Below, piece after piece: positions 53,067 through 61,566 of a stretch of 64,000 nt of DNA. Below the pieces are notes generated by a model. That model made no database searches. It was given only the letters and a program-made list of their open reading frames with translations, and was not told the DNA's origin. The DNA is from Massilia niastensis DSM 21313 (GTDB lineage: Bacteria > Pseudomonadota > Gammaproteobacteria > Burkholderiales > Burkholderiaceae_D). How positions within the stretch are numbered: position 1 is the first letter of the stretch; every line of letters begins with the position of its first letter. The DNA is taken from the NCBI RefSeq assembly GCF_000382345.1, contig NZ_KB908080.1, forward strand, positions 62,001 through 126,000, written 5' to 3'. The translations under genes and the position numbers were made by a program.

Positions 53067-53417
53067 ATGCACGCGATTTACTTTAAGTGGAAAGTAGCCT
53101 CTGGTCGTGAACGAGACTTCGAGCACGCCTGGCTGGAACTCACCGGACTTATACGCGATGAGCGAGGCGGTCTAGGATCGCGTTTGCATCGGTGCGCCGA
53201 CGGCCACTATTTTGCGTATGCCCAGTGGCCGTCCGAGCTCTTCTGGGCTACACAACCCGAGCCTACTGCACGCATGGTCGAGCTGCGAAACCAGATGCGT
53301 GAATTCGCTGAACTCGTAGATGGCCCACTTCGGGGTGACGTCGTTGCCGACCTCCTGATATCAGTAACTCCCGACCAAGGGGAACAGGCTGGCGATAGCA
53401 TTGACAGGCCCGAGTGA
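53067..53417 (+). CDS. ABM-like (dimeric ferredoxin fold) small protein
   Basis: 116 residues. The beginning MHAIYFKWKVASGRERDFEHAWLELTGLI and the middle GGLGSRLHRCADGHYFAYAQWPSE follow the ABM pattern (a strand, a helix over the sheet, a second strand). The final ~50 residues are helical. It is probably a dimeric degradative or sensory protein and not a proven monooxygenase. It lies alone between motif copies in the accessory region. Confidence 0.7.
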   Translation: MHAIYFKWKVASGRERDFEHAWLELTGLIRDERGGLGSRLHRCADGHYFAYAQWPSELFWATQPEPTARMVELRNQMREFAELVDGPLRGDVVADLLISVTPDQGEQAGDSIDRPE

Positions 53418-53630
53418 CCGGCTTGGGTCGATTCCGGTCGGTTGACACGAGCCGTGGTTTTCCGTCTTTGCAGGATGCTATCTGTCCTCATGCCGGTGGG
53501 CGATTTCGGCCATTCCCTGCCGTTCGACAACTTCCTGTGGTAATAGTTGATTTAGCAATGCGTCTGTGACAGCATACGCTGACTTCACCCTTAAAGTTCG
53601 TGCGCCAGTGTGACGTTTGGGGGAACCAAA

Positions 53631-54557
53631 ATGCGCAGCATTCGTAAGATCGTTTCAGGTGGTCAGACAGGGGCCGACTTGGCGGCGTGGGACGTTGCAC
53701 GTGAGTTTGCTATCCCATTTGGCGGATATGTGCCTGCCGGGCGTACCAACGAGAATGGCCGAATTCCATCTGAATACGAATCCCTGCAAGAGACAGCGTC
53801 ATCAGAAACTGTGGAGCGAACGAAGAGGAACGTAGAAGTTTCCGATGCGACCTTGATAATTTGCCGTAACGAACCTGTCGGGGGAACACTTACGACGTTA
53901 GAACATTGTAAAAATACCAGGAAGCCGGCTTTTGTGGCGGATCTTGCGAGGGGCATAACTGACGATTGGGTGCGGTGCATCGGATTGTGGCTTGACGAAA
54001 TGAAACCCAACATTCTCAATGTTGCAGGACCACGTCATTCTGAAGATCCGGAGATTTATTCGCTTACACGAGAACTCCTTTGTCGCGTAATGAAGGACAG
54101 AACCGTATCCCGAAACGATCTAAATGATCTCCTTCGTTATGTCCATTCAGACATTAAGAGCGACTTTAGACATTGGGACGTGATTCGTTGGCAAATTCCT
54201 TCATGGTATGTCGCGTTGCTTATTGGTGGACTTGCACTCGCACCGGGACCCATAAAGGACGCTCCCTGGGCCGCATTTCTTGTTATTGGTGTGTTCGGGC
54301 TTCTTTGTAACCTTCTCGCATTCCGGACCGCACAGTACCACTCGGACCAGATGAAACGATTTCATAACTTATGTGTGGAGATTGAAGCTGACGAATTGGT
54401 TGAGCGCGAACTAAGCGCCAAGCTGCCGTTTTCTCTAGAGCGACCAGGAATTTTCTTTACCGCAACGTTCTGGTTTCATATCTTCGTCTTTATTACGGCT
54501 GTCGGATGTCTATGGTTAGCGGTTCTTAGGTACGTCACCAACGGTGCTGCCCGATAA
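53631..54557 (+). CDS. Rossmann-type putative molybdenum-carrier/SLOG-like domain fused to membrane helices
   Basis: 308 residues from ATG 53631, which has GGGGGA seven bases upstream; an in-frame GTG at 53610 is less likely. Residues 4-150 match the pattern of the putative molybdenum carrier family and of SLOG-type nucleotide-binding folds: IVSGGQTGADLAAWDVA (10-26), PEYxSLQET-like YESLQETAS, ERTKRNVEVSDATLII (62-77), GGTLTTLEH and NILNVAGPR (127-135). The C-terminal part is a helix followed by three hydrophobic segments (about 191-206, 213-231, 274-297). The domain combination suggests a ligand-sensing membrane effector. The gene is AT-richer than the chromosome and stands alone in the accessory region. 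Confidence 0.75.
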   Translation: MRSIRKIVSGGQTGADLAAWDVAREFAIPFGGYVPAGRTNENGRIPSEYESLQETASSETVERTKRNVEVSDATLIICRNEPVGGTLTTLEHCKNTRKPAFVADLARGITDDWVRCIGLWLDEMKPNILNVAGPRHSEDPEIYSLTRELLCRVMKDRTVSRNDLNDLLRYVHSDIKSDFRHWDVIRWQIPSWYVALLIGGLALAPGPIKDAPWAAFLVIGVFGLLCNLLAFRTAQYHSDQMKRFHNLCVEIEADELVERELSAKLPFSLERPGIFFTATFWFHIFVFITAVGCLWLAVLRYVTNGAAR

Positions 54558-55080
54558 TCAACCATTGAAATCGTTCCGGACAATACCTCGCATACCTCGG
54601 TTATTTGAAGTCATGCCGGGGGGCGGCCGCTGAATAAATTTGCGCTGGCCGTCCGGATTGGAGTGACCGGCAAAGGCTTCTCGACGTTCACTGAGGCGGG
54701 CATGGCAGAGTATTTGCGAGCAGACGGAAGGTATCTTTACTCATCCACAAGCGCAGATAATCGTACATATCCATCAATAATGTTGTAAATGCTAATTGCT
54801 TCGACATCGGGATTCATTCAAACGTAAGCGCAGCAACCGCCCGGGCATTGGGCGAACATCTGGCGCAAATGTTGCGCTCGACGATCTCGGCCAGGGTTAC
54901 TGCCGAGTCGACATGTGATGACTCACGAATCGCCGACGTAGCAGCGACTTGGGAACGTCCGGTATGGGTCAGTTCCTGCCCTTCGTGACAGTCTGCGATT
55001 TTTCGGCGTCGACGACCTGCTATGCTGAGCTCAACGGCTGGGTTCGGCCATCTACAGCCAATATCTACGCATTGGCCGCC
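54558..55080. other. Intergenic stretch with possible decayed gene
   Basis: 523 bases without a firm gene. From about 54630 the plus strand is protein-like in one frame (VRIGVTGKGFSTFTEAG at 54663 onward, 41 codons from a GTG, stop at 54788). Then a second frame reads DIGIHSNVSAATARALGEHL as far as about 54960. This could be a frameshifted remnant of one gene, of no recognised family. A weak motif copy lies at 54965-54989. Confidence 0.4.
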
Positions 55081-55437
55081 ATGAACAACACTCTTCGAAA
55101 ACTGAGTCTTCTTGGACTACCCCCAATTTTGGCAATCACGCTGGCACTCATGTCGGCGCATGTCGAGCGCTTAGGCCCCGACATGGTCTCATATGGGAAT
55201 CTGTGTGGAGCAACCGCCTCTGATCCCTGCTACAAGCCCGCATTGAAGGGCGGCTTCCCGGTTGCGTACTTGTTCGATGCTCCAGGGGTCTCTAGGGAGC
55301 GTCAGCTTGCCTTTGGCGAAGATAAGCTGCACGCAGGCGCCCTAGTCGCCAACATTGCCGTGTATTTCGCCATCTTGATGCTTATTGTGGGGGCCGTCTG
55401 GCGTCGCCGGTCGGTGGCCGAGCTGGACGCTGAATGA
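55081..55437 (+). CDS. Small two-helix membrane protein of unknown function
   Basis: 118 residues from ATG 55081; the open frame extends upstream to 54949 but that part looks non-coding. A first hydrophobic helix (KLSLLGLPPILAITLALMSA) and a second near the C-terminus (VANIAVYFAILMLIVGAVW) enclose a periplasmic-type loop with two Cys (LCGATASDPC) and an RxRR cytosolic end. The pattern is common in small inner-membrane proteins of unknown function. Inserted in the accessory region directly before the transposase remnant. Confidence 0.6.
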   Translation: MNNTLRKLSLLGLPPILAITLALMSAHVERLGPDMVSYGNLCGATASDPCYKPALKGGFPVAYLFDAPGVSRERQLAFGEDKLHAGALVANIAVYFAILMLIVGAVWRRRSVAELDAE

Positions 55438-55444
55438 CCGCAAT

Positions 55445-55655
55445 GGGTTGAGCTCGAGAAGTACAGCTGGATGGTAGTCCGGCCGGCCTGTTTTCGCTGG
55501 ATGGACACTCTCGAAACCGAGGCCCGTGAGATCAAGCTCTCCTACAAAAAGGCATCGATCACACGGACTGGGTTGTCTTCGGCCACGTAGTCGTCCAAAT
55601 GCTCGGGAAGTAAGGTCCCCTGTCCGCGATCTTCGCCTTCAACAAAGCGCTTCAT
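55445..55655 (-). pseudogene. IS1182-type transposase N-terminal remnant with frameshift
   Basis: The minus strand opens at an ATG at 55655 and reads MKRFVEGEDRGQGTLLPEHL then DDYVAEDNPVRVIDAF, the start of IS1182-family transposases. After the T-run (A-run on plus, 55546-55550) the match continues in another frame: VGELDLTGLGFESVHPAK then TGRPDYHPAVLLEL. It then stops matching near 55445. So there is a one-base frameshift followed by truncation, and only about 70 of more than 400 residues are left. It shows that this region has been visited by insertion sequences. Confidence 0.75.
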
Positions 55656-55669
55656 TTGGCACCCCAGTG

Positions 55670-56104
55670 ATGAGATACTTTCCAACGTTTACCGGACCGG
55701 TTTCGTTTACATCGGCCTACGTTTTACACGGCTTGGGCCAAGAGCAGTCATGGAATTCCTACGATCATCCCCTCATTACGGTAAAAACTCCTGAGACTGA
55801 AGGATTGCTTATGCGAGCAGTACCATTATTCAAACTGGTCCCGGAGCCGCTCGATCAGGAGGCCGCTGCCCTCCCGCCGTTCAAGTGGGCAGGCAACGAT
55901 ATCGGTCAGCGCCATCGGCTAGGGGGAAGTCCCGACTTTATCCAAACGGATGACATTCCAAGTTGTTCGTGTGGCAAAACCATGTCTTTCTACGCTCAAC
56001 TTGACTCGATCAACGATGAGTTCATCTTGGGTGACTGCGGGATGATCTATGTCTTTGTATGTTTTGACTGCCCCGAAACGAAGTCAATCTTGCAATCTTT
56101 CTAA
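55670..56104 (+). CDS. YwqG-like (DUF1963-type) protein
   Basis: 144 residues from ATG 55670. The pattern HRLGGSPDFIQTDDIPSC, SCGKTMSFYAQLDS and GDCGMIYVFVCFDC is typical for YwqG-type proteins. The Cys pairs (99/101 and 131/134) may bind zinc. Some relatives act as immunity proteins for polymorphic toxins, but no toxin gene is visible next to it, so the role is open. It starts just beyond the 5' end of the IS1182 remnant, on the opposite strand. Confidence 0.65.
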   Translation: MRYFPTFTGPVSFTSAYVLHGLGQEQSWNSYDHPLITVKTPETEGLLMRAVPLFKLVPEPLDQEAAALPPFKWAGNDIGQRHRLGGSPDFIQTDDIPSCSCGKTMSFYAQLDSINDEFILGDCGMIYVFVCFDCPETKSILQSF

Positions 56105-56546
56105 CTGTGCTTGTTGCTTTTACATAAGGTCGGATGTCCGCTTTGGGCAACTATTTTGCTCGCTTTACCTGGAATGCTGAGAAAAACTTATGGCGCTGCA
56201 GGCGGGTTCATCGCGTGCCAAAGCTAGTCCCGGTCATCTTCTCGAAGCACGGATGTTTCGCTTTTTGTTGTTACACAGTCTGGGTCGAAAGCGGTCTGTC
56301 GAGTTAGGTCCGCAATCGGCAGGGCAGGTCACGACCGTGTCCCTGATCGACAAGGGCAGGGTGGCGATCGCGCTGCTGCTGGGCTGGCTATTTCTGCAAG
56401 CAGCGCGCACTCCGGCCAAGCTGACCGGCAACGGTTTCATCGTGGTGGACCTGCTGGCATTCGCGCGCGGATGAACCGCTTGCATGCTCAGCCGTCCGGC
56501 GTGTCTGCTACACTGATTTGTTCGTTAAACCAGATAGTTCACCCGA
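56105..56546. other. Gene-poor stretch before the PhoD-like gene
   Basis: The first ~230 bases are AT-rich with no gene. From 56330 the GC content rises back to the core level. A possible short gene is listed separately (56190-56474). I see no RNA gene or repeat. Confidence 0.4.
56190..56474 (+). CDS. Doubtful small ORF
   Basis: 94 codons without a visible ribosome site. The second half (VAIALLLGWLFLQAARTPAKLTGNGFIVVD) is protein-like with one possible membrane helix, but the first half is not. It may be the tail of a gene cut off at the boundary of the accessory region. No family recognised. Confidence 0.2.
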   Translation: MALQAGSSRAKASPGHLLEARMFRFLLLHSLGRKRSVELGPQSAGQVTTVSLIDKGRVAIALLLGWLFLQAARTPAKLTGNGFIVVDLLAFARG

Positions 56547-58526
56547 TTGATTCAGACTCCTGCCCCCGAGGGCCTGCCGCCCGTGCTTGCCGGTCCTATC
56601 CTGCGCCGCCTCGAGCCGGGCCGCCTGGTGCTATGGCTGGTCGGCAGCGCGCCGCTCGACCTGACCCTGGTGCTGGCGCCCAAGGCGGGCGCGCCCCGGC
56701 GCTTGCTCCTGGACGCGCGCCGCTGTCGTGTGCTGCGCGTCGGCCGCCACGCCTGCGTGCACCTGATCGATGTCGCGCTGCCCGAGCCGCTGCCGCAAGA
56801 CACGATCATCGAGTACGATTTGCTCGTCACGCTCGACGATGGCAATGAGACCGGCATCGCGCATTGGGCGCCGCACCTGCTGCATGCCGGCGCGACGCGG
56901 CCGAACATGGTGCTGCGCAGCCGCAGCGACAATATCCTGTTCGGCTCCTGCCGCAAGCCGCATCATCCCGCGCGTGACGGCCTGGCGCGCGCCGACGCCT
57001 TGTTGGCCGATCACGTCGAACGGGCCGACGAGCGGCCCGCCATGCTCATGCTGTGCGGTGACCAGGTGTATGCCGACGATGTGGCGGGCCCGATGCTGGC
57101 GGCGATCCACGCGCTGATCCGGCGCCTGGGCCTGTATGGCGAATGCCTGGAAGGCGCGGTGGTCGCCCATAGCGAAGCGCTGTACCGCCATCAGGCCAGT
57201 TACTACCGGCGCGAAGAGCTGCTGCCCGCGTTCAAGTCCAACGATGCGCTGCGCGACCGCTTCTTCGGCGGCAGCGAAAAGCCGATCTTCACCACGGCCA
57301 ATGCGCACAACCACCTGGTAACCCTGGCCGAGGTGATGGCCATGTACCTGCTGGTCTGGTCGCCCGTGCCATGGCAGCTGGTGGCGGATGCGCCAGCGCC
57401 CGCGCTGGAGCCCAGATATGCAGACCGCTGGCGGCGCGAGTCGAAGGTGCTGGCGGGCTTTTGCCGCGACCTGCCGCAGGCCGCGCGGCTGCTGGCGCAC
57501 GTGCAGACCCTGATGATCTTCGACGACCATGACATCACCGACGACTGGAACCTGTCGGCCAAGTGGGAAACCACCGTCTACGAGCACCCGTTTTCGCGCC
57601 GCATCGTGGGCAATGCGCTGATCGCCTATATGCTGTGCCAGGGATGGGGCAACCGCCCCGATATGTTTGAGGCGGCGCTGGACGACATGGCGGTGCTGGC
57701 CGCCACCGCCGCTGCCGATGACCGGCTGGACGCGCCGGTGCAGGACGCGCTGATCGGGCGCCTGCTGTCCTTCCGCCAGTGGGATTTCGTCGTACGGACC
57801 AAGCCCACGATCATCGTGCTCGATACCCGCACCCGGCGCTGGCGCAACCGGCGCCGGCCCGGTCATCCGTCGGGCCTGATGGATTGGGAATCGCTGACCG
57901 AGCTGCAGCACGAGCTGCTGGACGAAACGGCCGCCGTCATCGTCTCGCCGACGCCCATGTTCGGGGTCAAGCTGATCGAGGTGGTGCAAAGGATCGCCAC
58001 CTTCGCCGGCCTGGCGTTGACCGTCGACGCCGAGAACTGGATGGCGCATCGCGGCGCGGCCAGCTGCATGCTCAATATCTTCCGCCATTCGCGTACCCCG
58101 CGCAATTACGTGGTCCTGTCGGGCGATGTGCACTACTCTTTCGCCTACGATGTCGAGGTGCGCGACTCGGACCGCACGCCGCATATCTGGCAGATCACCA
58201 GCAGTGGCATCAAGAACGAATTCCCGCGCCGCCTGCTCGACTGGCTCGATCGCCTCAATCGCTGGCTGTATTCTCCGCGCTCGCCGCTGAACTGGTTCAC
58301 CCAGCGCCGCGATCTCGCCCTCACGCCGCGCCTGCCCGACTTGCGCCAGCATGGCGAACGCGTCTGGAACGGCGCCGGCATCGGCCAGGTGTGGCTCGAC
58401 GCGCAAGGGCGGCCAGTGCGCATCATGCAGCACAACGCCGATGGCCGGCCGTCGACCCGGTTCCTGGCGCCGGAGCAGGAAGCATCCCTTGCGGCGGCTG
58501 CCGAGCAACCCTTGAGGAAGCACTGA
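56547..58526 (+). CDS. PhoD-like metallophosphatase
   Basis: 659 residues, start TTG 56547 uncertain (no clear ribosome site). PhoD-type catalytic motifs: FGSCRKPHH, MLCGDQVYADD (Asp), LMIFDDHDITDDWN (Asp, Asp, His) and VLSGDVHYSF (His). There is no Tat or Sec signal, unlike secreted PhoD enzymes, so a cytosolic or peripheral alkaline phosphodiesterase is likely. The substrate is unknown. GC content returns to the level of the core genes here, so it may be the first gene beyond the accessory region. Confidence 0.85.
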   Translation: MIQTPAPEGLPPVLAGPILRRLEPGRLVLWLVGSAPLDLTLVLAPKAGAPRRLLLDARRCRVLRVGRHACVHLIDVALPEPLPQDTIIEYDLLVTLDDGNETGIAHWAPHLLHAGATRPNMVLRSRSDNILFGSCRKPHHPARDGLARADALLADHVERADERPAMLMLCGDQVYADDVAGPMLAAIHALIRRLGLYGECLEGAVVAHSEALYRHQASYYRREELLPAFKSNDALRDRFFGGSEKPIFTTANAHNHLVTLAEVMAMYLLVWSPVPWQLVADAPAPALEPRYADRWRRESKVLAGFCRDLPQAARLLAHVQTLMIFDDHDITDDWNLSAKWETTVYEHPFSRRIVGNALIAYMLCQGWGNRPDMFEAALDDMAVLAATAAADDRLDAPVQDALIGRLLSFRQWDFVVRTKPTIIVLDTRTRRWRNRRRPGHPSGLMDWESLTELQHELLDETAAVIVSPTPMFGVKLIEVVQRIATFAGLALTVDAENWMAHRGAASCMLNIFRHSRTPRNYVVLSGDVHYSFAYDVEVRDSDRTPHIWQITSSGIKNEFPRRLLDWLDRLNRWLYSPRSPLNWFTQRRDLALTPRLPDLRQHGERVWNGAGIGQVWLDAQGRPVRIMQHNADGRPSTRFLAPEQEASLAAAAEQPLRKH

Positions 58527-58942
58527 TTTATTCGTGGCGGCGGTCCCGGCCTGCGACAACGTGGGGCTGCGTTGCACATCCTCGCCATACCACGCGGTAT
58601 GGCTGTGGTTTGCGCCTTGCCGGCCGCCTTTTTCCATTGCTAATCCCATCGGCACCCACGACCATTGGTTCAGCCCAGGCATCAGGCGACGGAATATGGG
58701 GCCGCTGTCCCTCAACGTCGATGATATGGAGTCGTGGGTCTTGTCAGGGGCCCCAGGGCTGCTTCGTGAAACGGGCATCAACATCGACCTGTGCTCGACC
58801 GTCGCCGCGCACCAGGCAGACCGGGCGCGGCGCTTCCGGCGCAAGGGGTTAAACTGAGAAAAACCAATGTGCGGACCCGGAGAAGATATTTATCGTCGTC
58901 GACTAGTGTTAATGTAGTTGCTTTCATCACACAAGGGCGATC
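58527..58942. other. Gene-free stretch
   Basis: 416 bases. Both strands have long open frames but none with a family match, ribosome site or consistent coding character. The phrase on the minus strand (GPIFRRLMPGLNQWSWVPMG) is suggestive of a decayed gene. No RNA gene or terminator recognised. Confidence 0.4.
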
Positions 58943-59551
58943 ATGTTCAAGAAACTGGCGGCGGAAGCACTGGGCATCAGCGATATCGGCGTCATCGTCG
59001 GGCCTGCGGACTACAGCAAGGTCGACGCGGACGATTACCTGTTCAGCGAAGACGGTGAACAGATTTTCTTTCTCATCAAAAGCAAGAAGGACGAGTACTG
59101 CTTCACCAACCTCGCGCTGATCCATGTGGACGGCGACTCGGCCGTGTCGTCGAAGCGCTCGATCAAACGCTACGACTATGCGTCGCACCGGATCTCCGGC
59201 GTCAGCATCGAGACCGCCGGTACGCTGGACATGGATATCGAACTCAAGTTCAACCTGGACAACACGCTATTCTCGATCGACGTCAAGAAGACCTTCATCG
59301 AACAGCTCAAGGACATCTACAAGGCCTTGATTTCGATTGGAAAGCAGCAGCAGCGCGATGCGGTGTCCCGCGACAATGCGCTGCGTGCGCTGGATGCCAC
59401 GGCCTCCGTGCACAAGCTCAATATCGCCCCGGGTGCAGGCAGTCTCGTCAGCCAATACAGTGAACTGCTGGCGGCCTTGAACACCGCCATGCTCGATACG
59501 CACACCAAGCGCGATTTCAGTGACGTGTTTACCAAGTACATTCACAGCTGA
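58943..59551 (+). CDS. Bacterial PH-domain (bPH/YvbH type) protein
   Basis: 202 residues. Residues 10-125 match the bacterial pleckstrin-homology pattern (a first strand ISDIGVIVGPADYSKVDADDYLF, then DEYCFTNLALIHVDGDSAVSSKRSIKRYDYASHRISGVSIETAG). The C-terminal part is helical (YvbH-type extension, oligomerisation). No membrane segment. Members bind phosphate-type ligands or oligomerise and have no assigned enzymatic role. The gene is monocistronic on the plus strand. Confidence 0.8.
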   Translation: MFKKLAAEALGISDIGVIVGPADYSKVDADDYLFSEDGEQIFFLIKSKKDEYCFTNLALIHVDGDSAVSSKRSIKRYDYASHRISGVSIETAGTLDMDIELKFNLDNTLFSIDVKKTFIEQLKDIYKALISIGKQQQRDAVSRDNALRALDATASVHKLNIAPGAGSLVSQYSELLAALNTAMLDTHTKRDFSDVFTKYIHS

Positions 59552-59573
59552 AGGATCATTGGTCAGACATCCG

Positions 59574-60554
59574 CTAGCGCGGCGCCGCCAGGGTCTGGGT
59601 GCGCGCCGTGCCGTCCGGCGCGGTCACGCGCAGCTGGACCGGCAGCCAGTCGCGCTGCGGCGCCAGCCATACCTCCAGCCGCCCGGATCCGGGCGGCGCC
59701 AGACGCACCAGCCGCACCGCCTCGAACGCGCCGCCTCCCGTCTCCACGTTTTCCTTTCCCAGCACCTGGAAGCGCGCGATCGCCGGGCCGTTCTCGTCGC
59801 TCACGACAATCTCCAGCACGTCCTGCATCTGGTCCGGGTCGGACAGGCCGATGCCGGCCAGTTGCATCAGCACCGACGCCCCGTCCTGCGCGCCGGGAGC
59901 CAGGCGCGTACTCTTTCCTCCGTCGACGATGGCCATGCGCTCGCGGTCGAACAGCGTGGCGGCGGCGCCCGTACCGGAAGCCAGGGTGGCGCGCAGCGGC
60001 GCGATGCCGGCATCGTCGGTGCCGCCTTCGCTGGCGCGTTCGCCAAGCACGCCGTCGAGGCGCAGGCGATAGGTGTTGCCGTCGCTTTCCCAGTCCAGCC
60101 GCGCGCTGCCTTCGGCGGCGGGCGCGGCGCCGGGCGTACTGCGCACCACCACGTAGTCCAGCCGCGCCGAAGGCGGCGGGGTGACGCGGTAGCGTCCGGG
60201 CATCTGCATCGGAACCGTCGTACCGCCCGCTCCGCCCGGCGCGGTGTCGATCGGTGCGGGAGCTGCGGATTGCGCGGGCGCGGCCGCCACCAGGGAAGGA
60301 AGCCTGGTGTCCGCGGCCGCCGTCTTCGGCACGCCCGCTGCGGGCGCGGGATCGGGCAGGGGCGCAGCGACGGGCGCGGGGGAGGGGGTGGGGCGGCTTT
60401 CCGCCAGGCGCAGCGCGAGTGGACCCATCGGCGCCAGGTCGGGCGGCGCGAGGCGCACATCGAGCAAGGAGAGGGCGAGCAGGTGGGCCAGCAGCGAGGC
60501 CAGGCACAGGCAGGCAAGCCGGCCGTGCCGGGACAGGAATACGGAAAAGCGCAT
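59574..60554 (-). CDS. DUF3108-domain protein with N-terminal membrane anchor
   Basis: 326 residues. One N-terminal helix (LACLCLASLLAHLLALSLLDV) is followed by a Pro/Ala-rich linker like that of TonB. The C-terminal DUF3108 domain starts near 110 with RYRVTPPPSARLDY and ends EVWLAPQRDWLPVQLRVTAPDG. DUF3108 proteins act in the periplasm and are common in betaproteobacteria; their function is not established. It may be anchored like TonB and act with an outer-membrane partner. Confidence 0.82.
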   Translation of the reverse strand: MRFSVFLSRHGRLACLCLASLLAHLLALSLLDVRLAPPDLAPMGPLALRLAESRPTPSPAPVAAPLPDPAPAAGVPKTAAADTRLPSLVAAAPAQSAAPAPIDTAPGGAGGTTVPMQMPGRYRVTPPPSARLDYVVVRSTPGAAPAAEGSARLDWESDGNTYRLRLDGVLGERASEGGTDDAGIAPLRATLASGTGAAATLFDRERMAIVDGGKSTRLAPGAQDGASVLMQLAGIGLSDPDQMQDVLEIVVSDENGPAIARFQVLGKENVETGGGAFEAVRLVRLAPPGSGRLEVWLAPQRDWLPVQLRVTAPDGTARTQTLAAPR

Positions 60555-60608
60555 CGCGCTAGTGTAACCGGGGCGGCCTGCCGGCGCACCCCTGGCCGGG
60601 CGGACCGC

Positions 60609-61226
60609 TCAGAAGCCGACCTTCAGTTTCGCCTTCAGGCCTTCGGCATTCGAACTGCGGCCCAGTTGCTTGGCCGGGTTGCCATAGCTTACGTATTCCG
60701 CAGTGACGGTCGCCTGGTCGCTCAGCTTGTATTGCGCGCCCACGCCGGAGTAGGGACCGGTATCGCTGGCGTCGCCGCGCCTGGCCTTGCGCTGGCTGTA
60801 GGCGATGCCGAGCTTGCCATAGGCCGTCAGGCGCTCCGTGAGCGGCACCGAGTATTTTCCGGCCGCATAACTGCTGAAGCCATCGACGCCGAGGGCGCCC
60901 GCGCGCTCGTCGGCGCGGCCTTCCTCGACATAGTGGAAACCGCGGTTGCGCAGGTCGACGTAGCCGCCTTCGATGGCCAGGTTCGGGCTGAACTGGAAGC
61001 CGCCGACCAGCTTGGGCGTGGTGCGGTAGCCGCCCGGGATCAGCTTGTCGTTGGGGTTGTCCGTTTCGTTGGCGCCATACGCGCGCGGAACAGGCTGGAT
61101 GCCGGCGAACGGGTTGGCCGGCTCCACTGGCGTCAGCCAGGGCGCGACAGGCTGCTCCACGCGTTGCGCGTGGGCGCTGCCGATGGCAAGAAGTCCCATG
61201 GCCAGTGCGGAACACAATGCTTTCAT
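60609..61226 (-). CDS. Outer-membrane beta-barrel protein
   Basis: 205 residues. The signal peptide ends at AHA (residue 20). From about 70 the sequence alternates hydrophobic and polar residues with aromatic girdles (LVGGFQFSPNLAIEGGYVDL, LTAYGKLGIAYSQR, TVTAEYVSYG) and ends in KVGF, with the C-terminal Phe required for BAM assembly. It is an 8-strand OmpA/OmpW-like barrel. The loops carry a GDASDTGPYSG segment. No specific porin family can be named. Confidence 0.82.
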   Translation of the reverse strand: MKALCSALAMGLLAIGSAHAQRVEQPVAPWLTPVEPANPFAGIQPVPRAYGANETDNPNDKLIPGGYRTTPKLVGGFQFSPNLAIEGGYVDLRNRGFHYVEEGRADERAGALGVDGFSSYAAGKYSVPLTERLTAYGKLGIAYSQRKARRGDASDTGPYSGVGAQYKLSDQATVTAEYVSYGNPAKQLGRSSNAEGLKAKLKVGF

Positions 61227-61566
61227 GCGTCTTCCTCTCTGTTATCGCGGACGGTGGTGTGATCCAGGACGGTACGACGAGGCGGCATAGCAGTTTGTCA
61301 TTACAGCATACGCTTGAGTTGCAAGCAACTGGACCGTCGGAGTCCGTTGCCAAGCCATCACAAGCGACCGCGGCGCCGGGGGCCTGGACCGTCGCATTGC
61401 CGGTTTGCGCAAGAACAAACGAGCGGCTGGAGGATTCGGTAAATTCATTGAATGCACTCAGGAAACTTTGGGCAGTCAACTGGAGGCCCCCATGAACACC
61501 TTGCCTTTCCTGCCTGGAGCGCGGCCCCTTTCCGCGTTTGCTGCTGCCTTTCCCCAGGGCTGAGCC
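61227..61566. other. Divergent promoter region with short upstream ORF
   Basis: 340 bases between the barrel gene (minus) and the chemoreceptor (plus). The only coding candidate is the 23-codon ORF at 61492-61563. No obvious operator or RNA. Confidence 0.4.
61492..61563 (+). CDS. Short upstream ORF
   Basis: ATG 61492 has a good GGAGG ribosome site and opens 23 codons (MNTLPFLPGARPLSAFAAAF...). The TGA lies three bases before the chemoreceptor start at 61567. It could be a translated leader that couples translation of the receptor, or a remnant of an earlier receptor start. No family. Confidence 0.3.
   Translation: MNTLPFLPGARPLSAFAAAFPQG

Noticed and set aside
52737-55669. Integron cassette array with attC sites
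   Set aside because: The recurring palindromes lack the RYYYAAC/GTTRRRY core sites and no integrase gene is visible, so I report them only as an uncharacterised motif.
58534-58857. 107-codon plus-strand ORF after the PhoD-like gene
   Set aside because: No ribosome site, unnatural residue composition in its first half and no family; the opposite strand is equally open.
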